Origin: Siphonodentalium dalli
Lineage: Eukaryota; Mollusca; Scaphopoda; Gadilida; Siphonodentaliidae
NCBI GenBank assembly: GCA_032622095.1
Contig: CP136067.1
Location: forward strand, 193,280,052-193,344,051
Direction of reading: 5' to 3'
DNA length: 64,000 nt
A program made the position numbers and the translations under genes. Under the pieces are notes generated by a model. That model saw only the letters and a program-made list of their open reading frames with translations. It did not search any database and had not been told where the DNA came from. Positions 52,279 to 63,883 of the stretch are shown here, one piece after another; position 1 is the first letter of the stretch, and each line of letters opens with the position of its first letter.

Positions 52279-54904
52279 TGTGCCAATACGGGTACATATA
52301 ACTCTTAAGGCTATCAGAACGGTTTGATTATTTATATATAACAAAGTCAATAATGTTCAATCATCGGTATCTGGGTTTCTCTTCCTGTCGTCTGCTTGGG
52401 TTGGGATCTTCTTCCGTCTTCATAGGTTGGATGTATCTGCTTGTCTTCTACTCGGTTGAGTTCCGGTTGAGTTTATCTTCCTGTCGTCTCATATTCTTCT
52501 TCCGCCGGCGCATCAGTGAGATGTTGTTAGGATCACAAGATCATCGTGTTACCTTGTATCTTCATCCATCCTTCTAGCTGCTTTTCTCGGGCGTCCGAGA
52601 ATTCCTTGTTACTATCGGGTAGCTGGTTAGAACTGTCTTATCATGTCGGCTTCTTCTTCCTAAAATACCCAGTGTCTGCTAATGACGGCCATGTGTATTT
52701 TCACGGCGCGTCGGTTCATCGTACTTAGGGTAATTGAGTTATCGTCATCTCCCCATGGGTCCTATTAACTCTCCTGGTTTCAGTAGCTTTCTAGGCGATA
52801 CATCTGGTCTTGATAATCCTCAAGACCGTGTTCTGTTTACTCCACAAATCATTTCCCTATGTTATTGCATGGAATCTCTGCCAATACGATTTGGTGCTCA
52901 GTACTTTTGTGATCTAGATGTGGTCAACAGCGACGCTGATATGTGTGGTAATCGAGCGCCCCTCTGACAGAGATTTCCTATCTTCTTCCCGGGTTGAAAG
53001 TTATGTCCCTGAGGCGTTATTTCGCTAAAATCCGATTTGGATTCTGGATTCAGATTACAGATTTGTCCCCGTACGACTTGGTTCGGCAAAAGAACAGACC
53101 ACAAATTTCCAGAATCAGTAAACGAACAGACCGTAATCCTAATTTCGTGGGAATCCGATAGGGATTCGGATTCCGATTACGGACTCAAATGTTCGTAATG
53201 TAAACAAACCGAGATTTCGCCACCTCAGAGTTTAAAAACACAATAAAACATAAGAATCCGTCTCTTGTGTACAAATTATTGCAGAATATAAACGATCTAT
53301 ATCAAAGAATTTTAAATGCGGAGACAAATTTGTTTTATTGAATGTAAACTGGGAGAATATTACTGAAATTAGCCAAATAATAACGCTATTGATAGTAACG
53401 CTGGGGGAGCACTTCGGTTGATGGCGAAGAAATTGCAATTCATTGTTGATTGTCACTTTCATATGTCCATTTCATAATTCCATCCTTAAAATACCGCCCG
53501 AACGCATGTCGATTTCGAATTCGGCGGATACGTCACCATTGACCGAGTTCATATGCACCTGCATGGATATGTCTTCTGCTGTGTTCGTTATTATAATGTT
53601 TCTTCTTATTCAAGAAATAGTAGGATTATATGGTATCGATGGATTATCAGATACACGTATGTACTATCATCTAGTCTTAATGTTATAGCAATTTCATGTT
53701 TAACTTGTTTTTTTTCGTTAAATGCAGTCGTTTTGCACAATAGTCTCTGTATAGACAACAGACACATGTTCTAGGGACGTGGCTAGAAGTTTCCTCAAAT
53801 TTACGGCCAACTGCACCCCCCCCCCCCTTGAACCAAACATCAATCTCACAGGTTCGCAGAATTCAATTTGCTCCCCTTGGAAATATCCAATCTGACAAAC
53901 ACTAAGATTGGAAAATTACCAACTTTTACTGGTTGAAAAAAATCAAACAATGAGAACAATGCCAACCTATATATGGTGTCAAATTAATGTCCAACTAATG
54001 TTGTGTCATGCATGAAATTTCCGACTGCTGGAATGTACCAAAGTTTAGTTTAGATATATTTATTTCAAATATATGTCAAATTTAGATAACACATGATATA
54101 TAACACATACATTTGTTTATACATACAAAGGAATTGGGGGACAAGTACTGACTCACTTAAGGGTACCCCCTCTCCCAAATGTTATTACACTGAAAAAATA
54201 AATAATTAGTAATGGCAAAGCAACGTACATGACTACCAAAACAAGTTGAACATATATACAGATCACTGGACACCCCCTCTCCCGAGTTAGTCATAAGTTT
54301 GTATATGTATTTATTTAAAATCGGGTTTGTTTGTTTGTTGCGTTTGTTGGCTTGTACGTATCATTATTTGAAACAGTTAGTCAAAATAATCCTGATTTTC
54401 CTCACGTATGAATGACTGCACAGCTTAGCAAATTGTACCAAAAATCGGGGTGGGGGTCGAGACACACAAGCAACCCCTGTCGTCACGTCCCTGTTCAACT
54501 GACAAGTTTCGTGTGTTCTTCACAACATCTTTGGAATTTGATTCAGGAGGCCTAGAGCTGTCATGTTTAGATATGCTTGCCAACATCAATAAACACACTT
54601 TAACTTGAAAAAAAAGATGCGATTAAGTCGGATTGGCAGCAAATTATGACAATTTATGTGCCGTGTATATACACATAGACGAAAAGCATGATTTCACAAC
54701 AAACATGCACTTTATAAATATAAGATACAAATGATACTTTTGTCAAATACATGAGCCATGTTTGACGCTGGGAGAGATTTTCGGAGACCACGTGGATTTC
54801 AAAATCTGACCTAGAATCCGAAATTAGCTCCGCCCCCCGTAATCGGCTTTGGATTCTCAATCCGGATTTTAGCGAAATTACGGCTCTGTGGTTGTCTTGG
54901 CACA
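52279..54904 (-). repeat. 5' LTR, interrupted by a DNA transposon at 53012-54885
   Basis: Left segment 52279-53011, right segment 54886-54904 starting with the duplicated CTG. Joining them gives the same sequence as the intact 3' LTR. As this LTR would drive transcription, the 1.9-kb insertion near its upstream end could affect promoter activity; on the minus strand it lies at the U3 start, so it may be tolerated. Confidence 0.92.
53012..54885. mobile_element. DNA transposon in the 5' LTR, TSD ctg
   Basis: The ends AGGCGTTATTTCGCTAAAAT and (reverse complement) AGCCGTAATTTCGCTAAAAT form an inverted repeat of about 23 bp (continuing TCCG). The 3-bp CTG is duplicated at 53009-53011 and 54886-54888, and the intact LTR at about 47690-47700 shows the empty site. 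The 1.87-kb interior has many 'aatccgga' / 'tccggatt' motifs near the ends and no transposase. The inner right part matches 35762-36190 and 41412-41838 in inverted orientation. Superfamily not assigned. Confidence 0.88.
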
Positions 54905-54992
54905 CTTATTAGCTGCAATAATATTATTACGACATGGATGTCCTTTGCGGAGGGTAGTCACATCTGTTAGAACTGACATAAATAGTATGTTA

Positions 54993-55100
54993 CATGTACT
55001 GTCAAGTTTGTAAGCTGTGTTATGTAAACAAAAACTAGGTTCGGTAACATTTTTGGCTTTTGTTTACAAAAAAAAAGTGTATGAACTTGACGATAACATT
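54993..55100. mobile_element. ~105-bp hairpin MITE, copy 2
   Basis: 'actgtcaagtttgtaagctg', 'gttatgtaaacaaaa' is mirrored by 'ttttgtttacaaaa' and 'atgaacttgacgataac'. Same layout as 45735-45840, with the central 'ggtaacatttttggc' conserved. Confidence 0.7.
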
Positions 55101-55109
55101 CTATTTACG

Positions 55110-55700
55110 TGATATTTATGATTGGTATAAGAACAAAATATGTCAATATTTTAATATTCTTTCTGTTTATGGTGGTTTTAGCGGATGTGACTATTTTAAC
55201 AACAATACCCACCATGAAGGCCATGCATGCCTTTAATCAGAAGCTCTGAGTTATAATGCAAAGTAAGCGCTTGTGTGAACGGCTTAATGCAGACAAAGGA
55301 TCGTGTCAAAGCAACATACATGTACAGATTACAGACTGAGGCAACGGACACATCTGAACACTCCTTTTATACCACCTTTTATAATAGCTTAAAAGTTTTT
55401 AGAGATTTCACCTCTAAATTTTAATCAAATACAGCAAACCCACTTTGTTTTTGCCACTTTTGGAACTTTATTATTAATAACTGCCAAAAATTATCAACAT
55501 GCATCTGCCTAAGATAATTTTTGATGAACAATAGGTTGACCAAACATTTTCAGAGGGCAATTAATAATTTTTATGGTTTTATATTACTCACTTTTAAATC
55601 TCACCAAAAATAGTAAATTGGCAAAACTTTGATTTAGTTTGGAATAGTTGGAGGAAGTGCATTCTCAACAAGAGGTGGAATTTTGTCAAAGCCTGCCTTG
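55110..55700. other. no supported feature
   Basis: AT-rich sequence between the hairpin MITE and the 160-bp array, without ORFs of interest. Confidence 0.4.
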
Positions 55701-55709
55701 CGAACTCAT

Positions 55710-56200
55710 TTTAGGACTGACATTTGTGGAAATTAGCCATGTGACATCCATTTGCACTAAAAATAATAAACAAAGTCCAATAACTCTGCTGAAAATATCC
55801 GGCCGGACCTAGTTTGCAAACTCGTTCTAGATACTGGTCATGTGAAATCATATACCAAAAATCTTTGAAATCCGTTGGCATTTGTGGAAATGAGTCCTGT
55901 GACGTCGTCCATTTGCACACACAAAATAAACAAAGTGCAATAACTCTGCTGAAAATGTCCGACTGGACCTGGCTTGCGAACTCATTCTAGGTAATGGTCA
56001 GGTGAACTCAAATACCAAAGATCTTTCAAATCCGTTTGAGATTTGTGGAAATGAGCCCTGTGACGTCGTCTATTTGGTAAATTCGACAAAATAATAAACA
56101 AAGTCCAATAACTCTGGTAAAAATATCTAGCTGGACCTGGCTTGCAAACGCATTCTAGGTAATGGTCAGGTGAACTCATATACCAAAAATCCGACGGATG
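55710..56200. repeat. ~160-bp tandem array, 3 units
   Basis: 'tttgtggaaatgag' starts units at 55723, 55883 and 56042 (spacing 160 and 159). Each continues with 'ctgtgacgtcgtccatttg', 'aaataaacaaagtccaataa', 'ctctgctgaaaatatcc' and 'ggacctggcttgcgaactca'. Minus-strand ORFs here translate the repeat. Confidence 0.85.
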
Positions 56201-56559
56201 GAACCCATTCCTATATCCCCCGCAAATGTTCAATTTGGCATGGGATAATTACTACTTTGAACGAGATTATTCTCCATTTACTAGTATTTGATCACCCTAC
56301 CGGAGTGTTTCAGATCACTTTAAGCATAAAGATGATAAAATAAGTTACTAAATTCAATTTTTTGTTATTCGGTTAGAATGTTTTTTCAAGACATGAGCAC
56401 AACATTGATCGGAATACAAAACAATTTGGCAATAGATGTAGAATTAACAAGAGGTGTGCACTCGAGTGCTAGCATACCCCCACCATGGCAAATTCAACCC
56501 GCATTATCCGTAAACTCAACCAAAAAGATTTTTAACTTTGAAGAAAAATTCGGACTAAT

Positions 56560-57065
56560 AATATCGATATGGTGTCACAAGAAGCTTGTACAGAAAAAAT
56601 TATTCAAATCGGTTCATATTTGTTAAAGTTATTAAGTCAGACAGAATTTTCTAAGTCAAAATAAGTCGAAAATGAGGTGTAATATTACGAAAAACAGTCT
56701 GAGCCAATCCCTAGCCGCATCATGTAGAGAGGGTATTGTGAGAAGCATGTATACCAAAATTTATTGAAATCGGTTCATATTTGTTAAAGTTATTAAGTCG
56801 GACAGAATTTTATAAGTCGAAAAAGAGGTGTAACTTGAAAAAGAAAAGCGGACCGAACCGCAATTAGCATCATGCGGAGAGACTGTCCTAAGGAGATTGC
56901 ATACAAAAACATATTGAAATCGGTTCATAGTTGTTCGAGTTATGAGGTCGGATGGACGGACGGACAGATGAACGGAGAAAGAGTGACGGACGGACGGACA
57001 GACAGACGCAGTCAATCCAGTATACCCCCATTTTCTCCCATTTTCTTCGAAAGTGGGGGTATAAT
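56560..57065. repeat. ~150-bp degenerate tandem repeat ending in a 'gacggacggac' / palindromic tail
   Basis: 'attgaaatcggttcatattt' + 'gttaaagttattaagtc' recurs near 56600, 56765 and 56915. The last unit runs into 'gacggacggacag' simple repeats and then 'ataccccca...tgggggtat', a small inverted repeat. This is a common layout for the end of a dispersed mobile repeat in marine invertebrates, by memory. Confidence 0.65.
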
Positions 57066-57069
57066 TAAG

Positions 57070-58425
57070 CTTTTGCAGTTTTACTGGGTGCATCAGAAAT
57101 TCAGGATACGGTGAAAAATTATTGTCTCGCATTCAATGATATATGATTTAATAGCTCATGTCATGTGTATAATTCATAGAAATATCATTTAAATCTAAAT
57201 ATGAACTCTGATTATTCCATTAACATGCAGGATTCACAATAAATAACTCGGTAAGTGTGTGCTGATTGTGTACCGTATGCAGGGTATTTTTGATAGCGTG
57301 CACGTAACTCAACAAATATATAACTATGATACATGTATTGATACCAACACTCTTATAACTAGTAATCAATAGAACACCAACTCATTTACAAGCCCGTAGC
57401 CAAGGGGGTTCGTACCCTTCGAACGAACGGCCCTTCTGCCTACGTGTGCCCGGTGGTGGTAATTGACGTTCGCCGTTCGGGTGAACGTGTCATGTGCAGC
57501 AGTTGATCGCCAAACGGCAAAATTTTGCTCCCTTCGAACAAACGACGTATGTACGTATATAGATATTGTCATATACTACATGCAGACTTAATTTGAATAG
57601 AGACTGGTGCACACAAATTCAACACATATAGACCGCCAACAAATGTCGGTATAAAGCTGCTTTCACTGACAGGCTGCTGATGCATGCGGTTATCGGATTA
57701 TATAGGTACAACGTTTCAAACCATACATATATTACTGGGGTTGCGGTGGACGCAGTTAAGCGCACCGTTTTGAAATCGGATGCGTCTAACTGCATCAGCC
57801 GCAGGTATGTGAAACAGCTTACGGCTCCGGAATTCGACCTGCATGTGGTTCATCAACATAACCAACTAAACGTACACACTAAATCTCGAGTAGCTAAATT
57901 TGGGTGGTTAGAATATTCCAACGACTTTTATAGCATTATAAGCTACTTAAATATGCTATTTTTGCTACTTGACAAGTAGTTACAAGACGGATCGGGGATA
58001 GTTAAGCGATGTCTATTCGTGATTGGTTCTATAACTGCACGTGACAACCTATTCAAATGGCGGCTTCCCAGTCGAGTCGAGAAAAGGCACAATTACTGTT
58101 TCTGTCAATCCAGCTAGACTAAAATTTGAAAGGCGTAAAATGTATAACTTCTGTGTGACAAGTCATGGTTATTTATAATCTTAGGTACATGCAGGACATC
58201 CGGTAACGAATTTAACCATTATTGATACGACATTTAGACGTCACCAAATTTCCAATTCATTCATTCGCAATTTATTTTTGAAATTTGAATCTGTGACAAG
58301 GAGAGGTAATATTTGCGCTCATGTCGCTTTTGTTTCTATATTGACGTATATCTATATGTTCTGTGTTCACATTGTAGCCTACTGGTAACTGTAATCATAT
58401 AAACATAATTCCACTAGTTCATTAA
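57070..58425. other. no supported gene; unrecognised 99-aa ORF at 57680-57979
   Basis: The ORF (MHAVIGLYRYNVSNH...) lies in sequence with slightly higher GC and has a hydrophobic C-terminus (SYLNMLFLLL). It has no domain that I recognise and no splice sites I would defend. 'gtagccaagggggttcg' near 57397 resembles a hAT terminus, but no partner was found. Confidence 0.3.
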
Positions 58426-59176
58426 GTAGTCAGGTCTGGCAAATGTGAGAATACAGCTACAATAGCTGTATTCAGCTAACCTAGCTGTATTCAGCTATAT
58501 ATTATACTCTCAAAGCGGCTGTTTTTCGATAATAAACTAGAAGCGCTAATTTGCGCATCAAAATTAGGCTACCCTATTCTCCGGTCACCCTCAACCAAAT
58601 CAAAATCGTCGCTTGTGTTCTGACAAAGTGTTGCCTTTTGTCGGCACGACGATGGTGATTATGTGTGAAAACTTACTATGGCGTCGATGTCGGTCATAAC
58701 GGTTAATAACTCTCTTAAAAGTATGCAATGCGGAATACCTTGAAAAATACAATATTTATCACCGAAGATGGAACATCTTAATCATTCCCGGAAGTATCAA
58801 TATGTCGATGCTGGTAAAACTCAGTTTGGTTGGTGCGTTAAAACAGGTAAAAAGGGGAACATCTCTAGCCAGAGTTTAACCGAGCGAGTTCCACTCACTG
58901 CTTGAGCTGATTCTCTCCAAAAATACGGAAACGCATACATGTATGTCGAATCGCGAAAATACAAATACCAATGTTATGTTTAGTAAGTTTTCACACATTA
59001 TATATTTTCCCGCCAAAACAGATTGAATAGTTCTGACTCGCTAACGACCAGGACTTCATGTTTGAAATACTTCAGAAATTATATAAGTCGCATTTTCATT
59101 TCAGTTGTCCCTATGTTGTGCCATACATTTGCAATATGCCGCACAATATCTGTATATATACCATTATGAATAGTTA

Positions 59177-60395
59177 GGCCAAAAAAAAAATATTATTTGT
59201 TTCCTATTACGGTGCCAAAAAATTCCAGGTAGGTAGGTAGGGATTGTTTTTTTTTTGGTAATATTTTTTTATTTTTTCCCCGAACAGTTAAGAAGTACAT
59301 TAATGCTTACTCTTTATATTTGTGTTAAGGCTGTCCATGTATATTGCAAGTAAACAGTTAATGTAGCACAATAATATGATAAGTATTGTCAATGTGAACA
59401 AACAAATGCCACCCAGGCACTCAATTATGCAGCTCTCTTGTAATTATTCTCTCAGTTTAGATTGTGGTGGCACATCTTTCTCAGAGCACAATATTGACAT
59501 ATCAACAGGCCCAAGACATACACTATTACTTTATAATAACATAACTTGTATGATATTAATTCAAACCTCACTTAAATATTTGGTCATACACCTCAGGACC
59601 TAAGACACATATCTCACATGCACCTCAGACACATTGCACAGGGTGTAAATGTTCCTCAGACATCCCTCAACTGCACTGAAATATAAAGTCCCACACCACA
59701 CTGAAAATGGTACCACAGGCCACACCTTGACTGAGGTACCACACCTCAGCATTCAAATTGGCATATGCATGCTTACAAGTAAGTTTTATATACCCAAACA
59801 AACCAGTAGATAATTTCATGTGCTTTTTAGTGCCCATCCCAGAAGGGTGTTTGATATGGTAGACATGCAGTCATCTTTATACTGTCTGTATACATACTAG
59901 TAACTATGCCTGAACACTATGAATCCTTGATTGACTGGGGAGAGGAACTTTAAATTCTGATATAGAAAGTCTTCTACATGTATATTGCTCTCTAGCAGAT
60001 AAGACTTCTTCCCATATGACATGGGAGTTGAACAAACAAGATTACCACAGGCAGGTTTTAAAGACTGCAGATTTATTGGTGAGATTGGGATTCATCTGCA
60101 ACCACAAATGGACATGTATTTTAATAGAAGTAAATTGTTTTTGAAAATTCCATCTAAAATTATTGCTGCTTAATGTAAACATAGTATATAGTATATATTT
60201 AACGATTTTGATGTGTTTACATGCCAATGACATGCATTAAAAAAAAAATTAAAAATTAAAAAGTTTTTTTTTTTTTTTTTTTTGGGGTTGTAATTTTTTG
60301 ATTTGGGTTGAAATTTGAAGAAAAAAAGTCCAGGTCGGCCCAATTTCGGCAGGTCGGTCGGGTAACCGGAAACACAGATGTTTTTTTTTTTGGCC
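59177..60395. mobile_element. PIF/Harbinger-like element, TSD TTA
   Basis: Begins GGCCAAAAAAAAAA, ends TTTTTTTTTTTGGCC, and is flanked by TTA at 59174-59176 and 60396-60398. Subterminal 'ggtaggtaggtaggg' on the left is paired with 'ggtcggtcgggtaacc' on the right. The same end type with TAA occurs at 3418-3785. Interior ORFs under 81 residues; not autonomous. Confidence 0.75.
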
Positions 60396-60677
60396 TTACC
60401 AGTATCGCTCACAAACCGCTAGTGGTATGTAATTCTAAATGCTCGATATAGGTACACCATTCTAACGCCCCCTACCGGTTTAGTATCGGGAAGAAGTAAA
60501 CGAGTGTTTGGGATGAATTTGATCTTTATTTTATAAGTTAGTTAATGAATGCATTTGCAGAAAATAGTCCCCAGAATATTTACTGACATCGACCACCGTA
60601 GTAAGTTTTCACACAAAATCAGAATTGCCGTGTCGACAAAAGGCAACACTTCGTCAGAACACAAGCGACGATTTTGA

Positions 60678-61582
60678 TAGTGTTGAAACGATTAGTGAAT
60701 TTCAGAGTCGACTAGTCGAGACCCAAAAGTCGCGTTGCGTCGACTAGTCGGTACCCGATATCAAAACTTTCAAACATAACATGGTACAGAAAATTCATCA
60801 TACATGGCGTACACTGATGACTGATGCAATGACAGTCTATTGCGTAGCGCATTTCCCTGCATAAACACCAATTTATTTGGTAAATAATACTGTAAACATC
60901 TTGATATTTATCCAGCACACTGAATGTAATTATATACCGGTAATTAGACATGTGGTGGATAATGATTAGAAACTCGATCATTTATACAGGTTTTAAATTT
61001 AATATCTGCGTTCGAGATTTCGTTTAGTCACGTGATCACCAATAAACTGGTGCCGAGCGGTGTCACTATAAAATGTTAATGTTCCGACTAAATACGCCCT
61101 ATAGAATAGGCTATGTTGAAGAATACGATAGCCAGTTTTAATGTCAGTATCATTTATACACGGTAGCAACAATGACGTCACCTAAAGCGACCTTCAATTG
61201 ATCAATTGAAATATCCACAGTGTCTAGATCAAAGCGGTCTCGGACAAACGATAAAGCCGCGTCAATCATTGCCATCATGTCGCAGTGATGTCTTTGACCT
61301 CAAACGACGAGTGAGACATTGTGTTGTCAATTTCATTCTTTCAAGTAATAGTCGGGTCACAGTGTGTGTCTATACTAGTAACACTGTCAATTCCGGGTGC
61401 CACCAAACGTTATACTTACCGTAACTTACGCGCAGTTAACACCGTTTATGTCGGAATCGATCTTGAAAACGTTATACATGGAACTAATACACTATGTTCC
61501 GACTAGTCGACGGCAAATTCAGAGTCGAAGTTCTGACATTTCAGCGTCGTCTACGACTAGTCGATTAATCGTTTCAACCCTA
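60678..61582. mobile_element. hAT-superfamily non-autonomous element, nested in foldback arm, TSD gattttga
   Basis: The ends TAGTGTTGAAACGATTAG and (reverse complement) TAGGGTTGAAACGATTAATC are flanked by the perfect 8-bp GATTTTGA at 60670-60677 and 61583-61590. The left arm of the host foldback carries the uninterrupted site with a single copy of that octamer, which proves the insertion. Subterminal 'gtcgactagtcg' motifs are shared with hAT element A at 12534. Confidence 0.92.
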
Positions 61583-61859
61583 GATTTTGATTTGGTTGAG
61601 GGTGACCGGAGAATATGGTAGCTTAATTTTGATGCACAGCCGCTTTGAGAGTATAATTTATAGCTGAATACATCTAGGTTAGCTGAATACAGCTATTGTA
61701 GCTGTATTCTCACATTTGCCAGACCTGGTAGTTGTATAAAAAATCCGCGACAATAGGTGAAATCAGCTATAGGGCCTACTGATTCCAGTCTGTATAATAT
61801 TTATGTCCCAATGTTTCCCAAAATCATGCCAAATGGCCTCACCAGGCCAGATAGCATCC

Positions 61860-62500
61860 CTATGTTGATCCAATGTAAAGACTAAAGTAAACGGTTGTTT
61901 CAAATTTTGTTTCAACGTTGAATTTGAAATAATGTTGGCGATTGGTCCAGTTTGCTCGTTGAAGTGAACATAGAAATATTAGAATATACATTTGAGACAA
62001 CATTGAAAAACTAACTTTGAACATTGGAATAATATTGGGAAGCTAACGTTGAATTTTTTGACATTCGCTAAACGTTAAAATAATATTGGAATAAAAAAAG
62101 TATTTTTTTTGTTATGTTTGCTCGATATGATCAACAACATTGAATTGAAAATGGGATAATTTTGGAAAACTAATGTTGAATATTGGGACGATCACTCGAT
62201 TTTGAAATAGCATTGGAATCCTAATGTTGATTTTGTTTTATGGTCGCTCAGCGTTGAAATAACGCTGGAAGCCTAATGTTTAATTTCTGGACATTAATTT
62301 AGCGTTGAATCGACATTGGGATTATCATTACGTTTGAAAGCTAATGTTCACTTTTGTCAAGTTTTGTGATGTTCGATCAACATTGAAATAATGTTAGAAA
62401 TCTAACAGTTTAAATTTGGACAATCGTTCAACAATGAATCAATGTTGAAATAAAGTTGGAAACCTAATGTTGAATATCGAGATGTTATCTAATGTTGAAT
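61860..62500. repeat. degenerate ~55-65-bp repeat rich in 'aatgttgaat'
   Basis: Variants of 'ttgaaataatgttggaaa' + 'cctaatgttgaat' + 'ttggacattcgct' recur about ten times, each mutated. The series resumes after the MITE at 63050-63110 ('gggaaacctaacactgaata'), so the MITE inserted into it. Confidence 0.75.
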
Positions 62501-62503
62501 TAA

Positions 62504-63045
62504 AGGTACTCAATCCGATTCGACGGTCCCCATATCATCAGATTCCAACAACAACACCATTTTTTTAAATGCCATTTCAGTTATCAGAAAAGATTAATTG
62601 CCCAAAAACAATGCTTTAGAACCACAGTCAACTGTAAAATTGCCCAAAACCTGTTATTTATCAAAGTTTTTTTCAACAAAATTTTATTGGTTGTCAAATA
62701 TCTGACACAAAAAGCCACTCGATTCAGCCCTCTAAATTCAGATTGTTTGGCTTCGGCAATCCGCTACGGCAACAGTATGCCGTGCCCCAGTTTGCTTCAG
62801 CAAATTGCTTCGGCAATGCTGATTGCCGTAGCCAATTATGAAGGCTGCTCGATTTGAGAGTTATAAGTTCTTCTCGCTGACAGTTTACTGGGCCACTTAT
62901 AATTAAAATACTAGATTTAAAATATCGATATCTGATTACTCCTACTGTACCTTGATGGGTGGGTTCCTCGACTCAAGTTAAATATTTTGTACCCCCGAAG
63001 CCAATGATATTGTAATTCGTGAGCGTTAATTCGGATTGATTACCT
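62504..63045. mobile_element. TTAA-type MITE, diverged copy
   Basis: TTAA at 62500-62503 and 63046-63049. Ends 'aggtactcaatccgatt' and 'ttcggattgattacct', with inner 'cccatatcatcagattccaa' and 'gatgggtgggttcctcgact' as in the other copies. The centre differs: it contains several 'cttcggcaat' / 'attgccg' motifs that can pair. Confidence 0.75.
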
Positions 63046-63109
63046 TTAATGTGGGAAACCTAACACTGAATATTGATACATGCTGTACGTTGAATCTAAG
63101 TTGAAATAT

Positions 63110-63880
63110 CAATAATCAAGCCCTGACCGAGACGTTGCATGCAATTTTTTTATATGCACGATTTACTTTGCATTATACACAAAACTATAGTCCATTGTAA
63201 TTGTTATAAACCACTATCTGGTAGTTTGATGAAACTTTTAATTTCCGATTCGATTCCTTTATTTAGGAACCACCGGCGGTCCATCATACATTCCTACTTT
63301 TATATTGTTTGTATATATTTGGCTATTCATAACACTGAAATTAATCGCTATGTTCATTCTAATGAACTCACAAATATTATAACCATAACATTGCTGAGAA
63401 CTGTGATGCTAATGGTATTCAATACATTGTGCTCATTATACCCCCTGCAACAATGTTGGGGTGGTATAGTGAAATCAGCTCGTCCATCATTCGTGTGTGG
63501 ACACAAATTTGTCCGGAGTTTTTTTCAGACAGTCGTTTTTTTTATCAATTTCCGTGAAACTTGGCAGAGACATCAACCACCATGGGAACCTGAGCACCTG
63601 CGATTATGGCGTCTGTCAGACTTTTTTGGTGGAGTTATCTCCCTTTTTCGACTTTAAACATATGGGGTACCCGTTTGTGAGTCGTGTGGTCAAAAATTGC
63701 ACAACATTCTCAATCTGTCAATTAAGCCATGTTCCGAATTCTGTTGCATGAGATTATCTAAATTGTACCCTCAGACTATCACCCCATGCCATCACTATTA
63801 TAAGGCACCATCACTATAATTTTTTTTTAGGTAAAATACCACCTATCTATGATTTCAGTTGTTTTTTATTTCTCTGTTGG
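63110..63880. other. no supported gene; probable dispersed repeat at 63425-63665
   Basis: 'accccctgcaacaatgttgg' + 'ggtggtatagtgaaatcag' and 'cgtgaaacttggcagagaca' give the impression of a transposon end, but no second copy is in the window. Overlapping plus-strand ORFs at 63139-63657 and 63497-63751 have no recognisable domain. Confidence 0.3.
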
Positions 63881-63883
63881 CCA

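Larger units (their letters stand above)
46965..54904 (-). mobile_element. LTR retrotransposon (Ty3/Gypsy-like), internally deleted, TSD ctta
   Basis: Two direct LTRs (46965-47713 and 52279-54904, the latter split by an insertion) begin TGTGCCAA and end TTGGCACA, and are flanked by CTTA at 46961-46964 and 54905-54908. Read on the minus strand the order is 5' LTR, primer-binding site, gag, -1 frameshift site, protease ORF fused to the integrase C-terminus, further short ORFs, polypurine stretch, 3' LTR. Reverse transcriptase, RNase H and the integrase catalytic core are absent, so it needs a full-length relative in trans. The LTRs show no indels relative to each other and identical translations, so insertion was recent. 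Confidence 0.92.
58431..61727. mobile_element. foldback transposon (~270-bp arms) containing two nested elements, TSD gtagt
   Basis: The ends CAGGTCTGGCAAATGTGAGA are perfect inverted repeats and are flanked by GTAGT at 58426-58430 and 61728-61732. The left arm (58431 to about 58700) includes 'tagctgtattcagcta' repeats, 'ggtcaccctcaacc', 'aatcgtcgcttgtgttctg' and 'ttgtcggcac'. The right arm has the same content inverted, from about 60585 to 61727, but is cut by the hAT element at 60678-61582. A Harbinger-type element sits in the loop at 59177-60395. No transposase. Confidence 0.88.

Noticed and set aside
55700-56200. Regularly spaced repeats considered as a CRISPR-like array
   Set aside because: Units of ~160 bp are contiguous without unique spacers, and the genome is eukaryotic. 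The same applies to the 38-bp array at 14.9-15.7 kb.
57370-57570. 'gcccgtagccaaggggg' and 'cccttcgaac' / 'gttcgaagg'-like motifs considered as a hAT element
   Set aside because: I found no matching inverted end or 8-bp duplication on either side.
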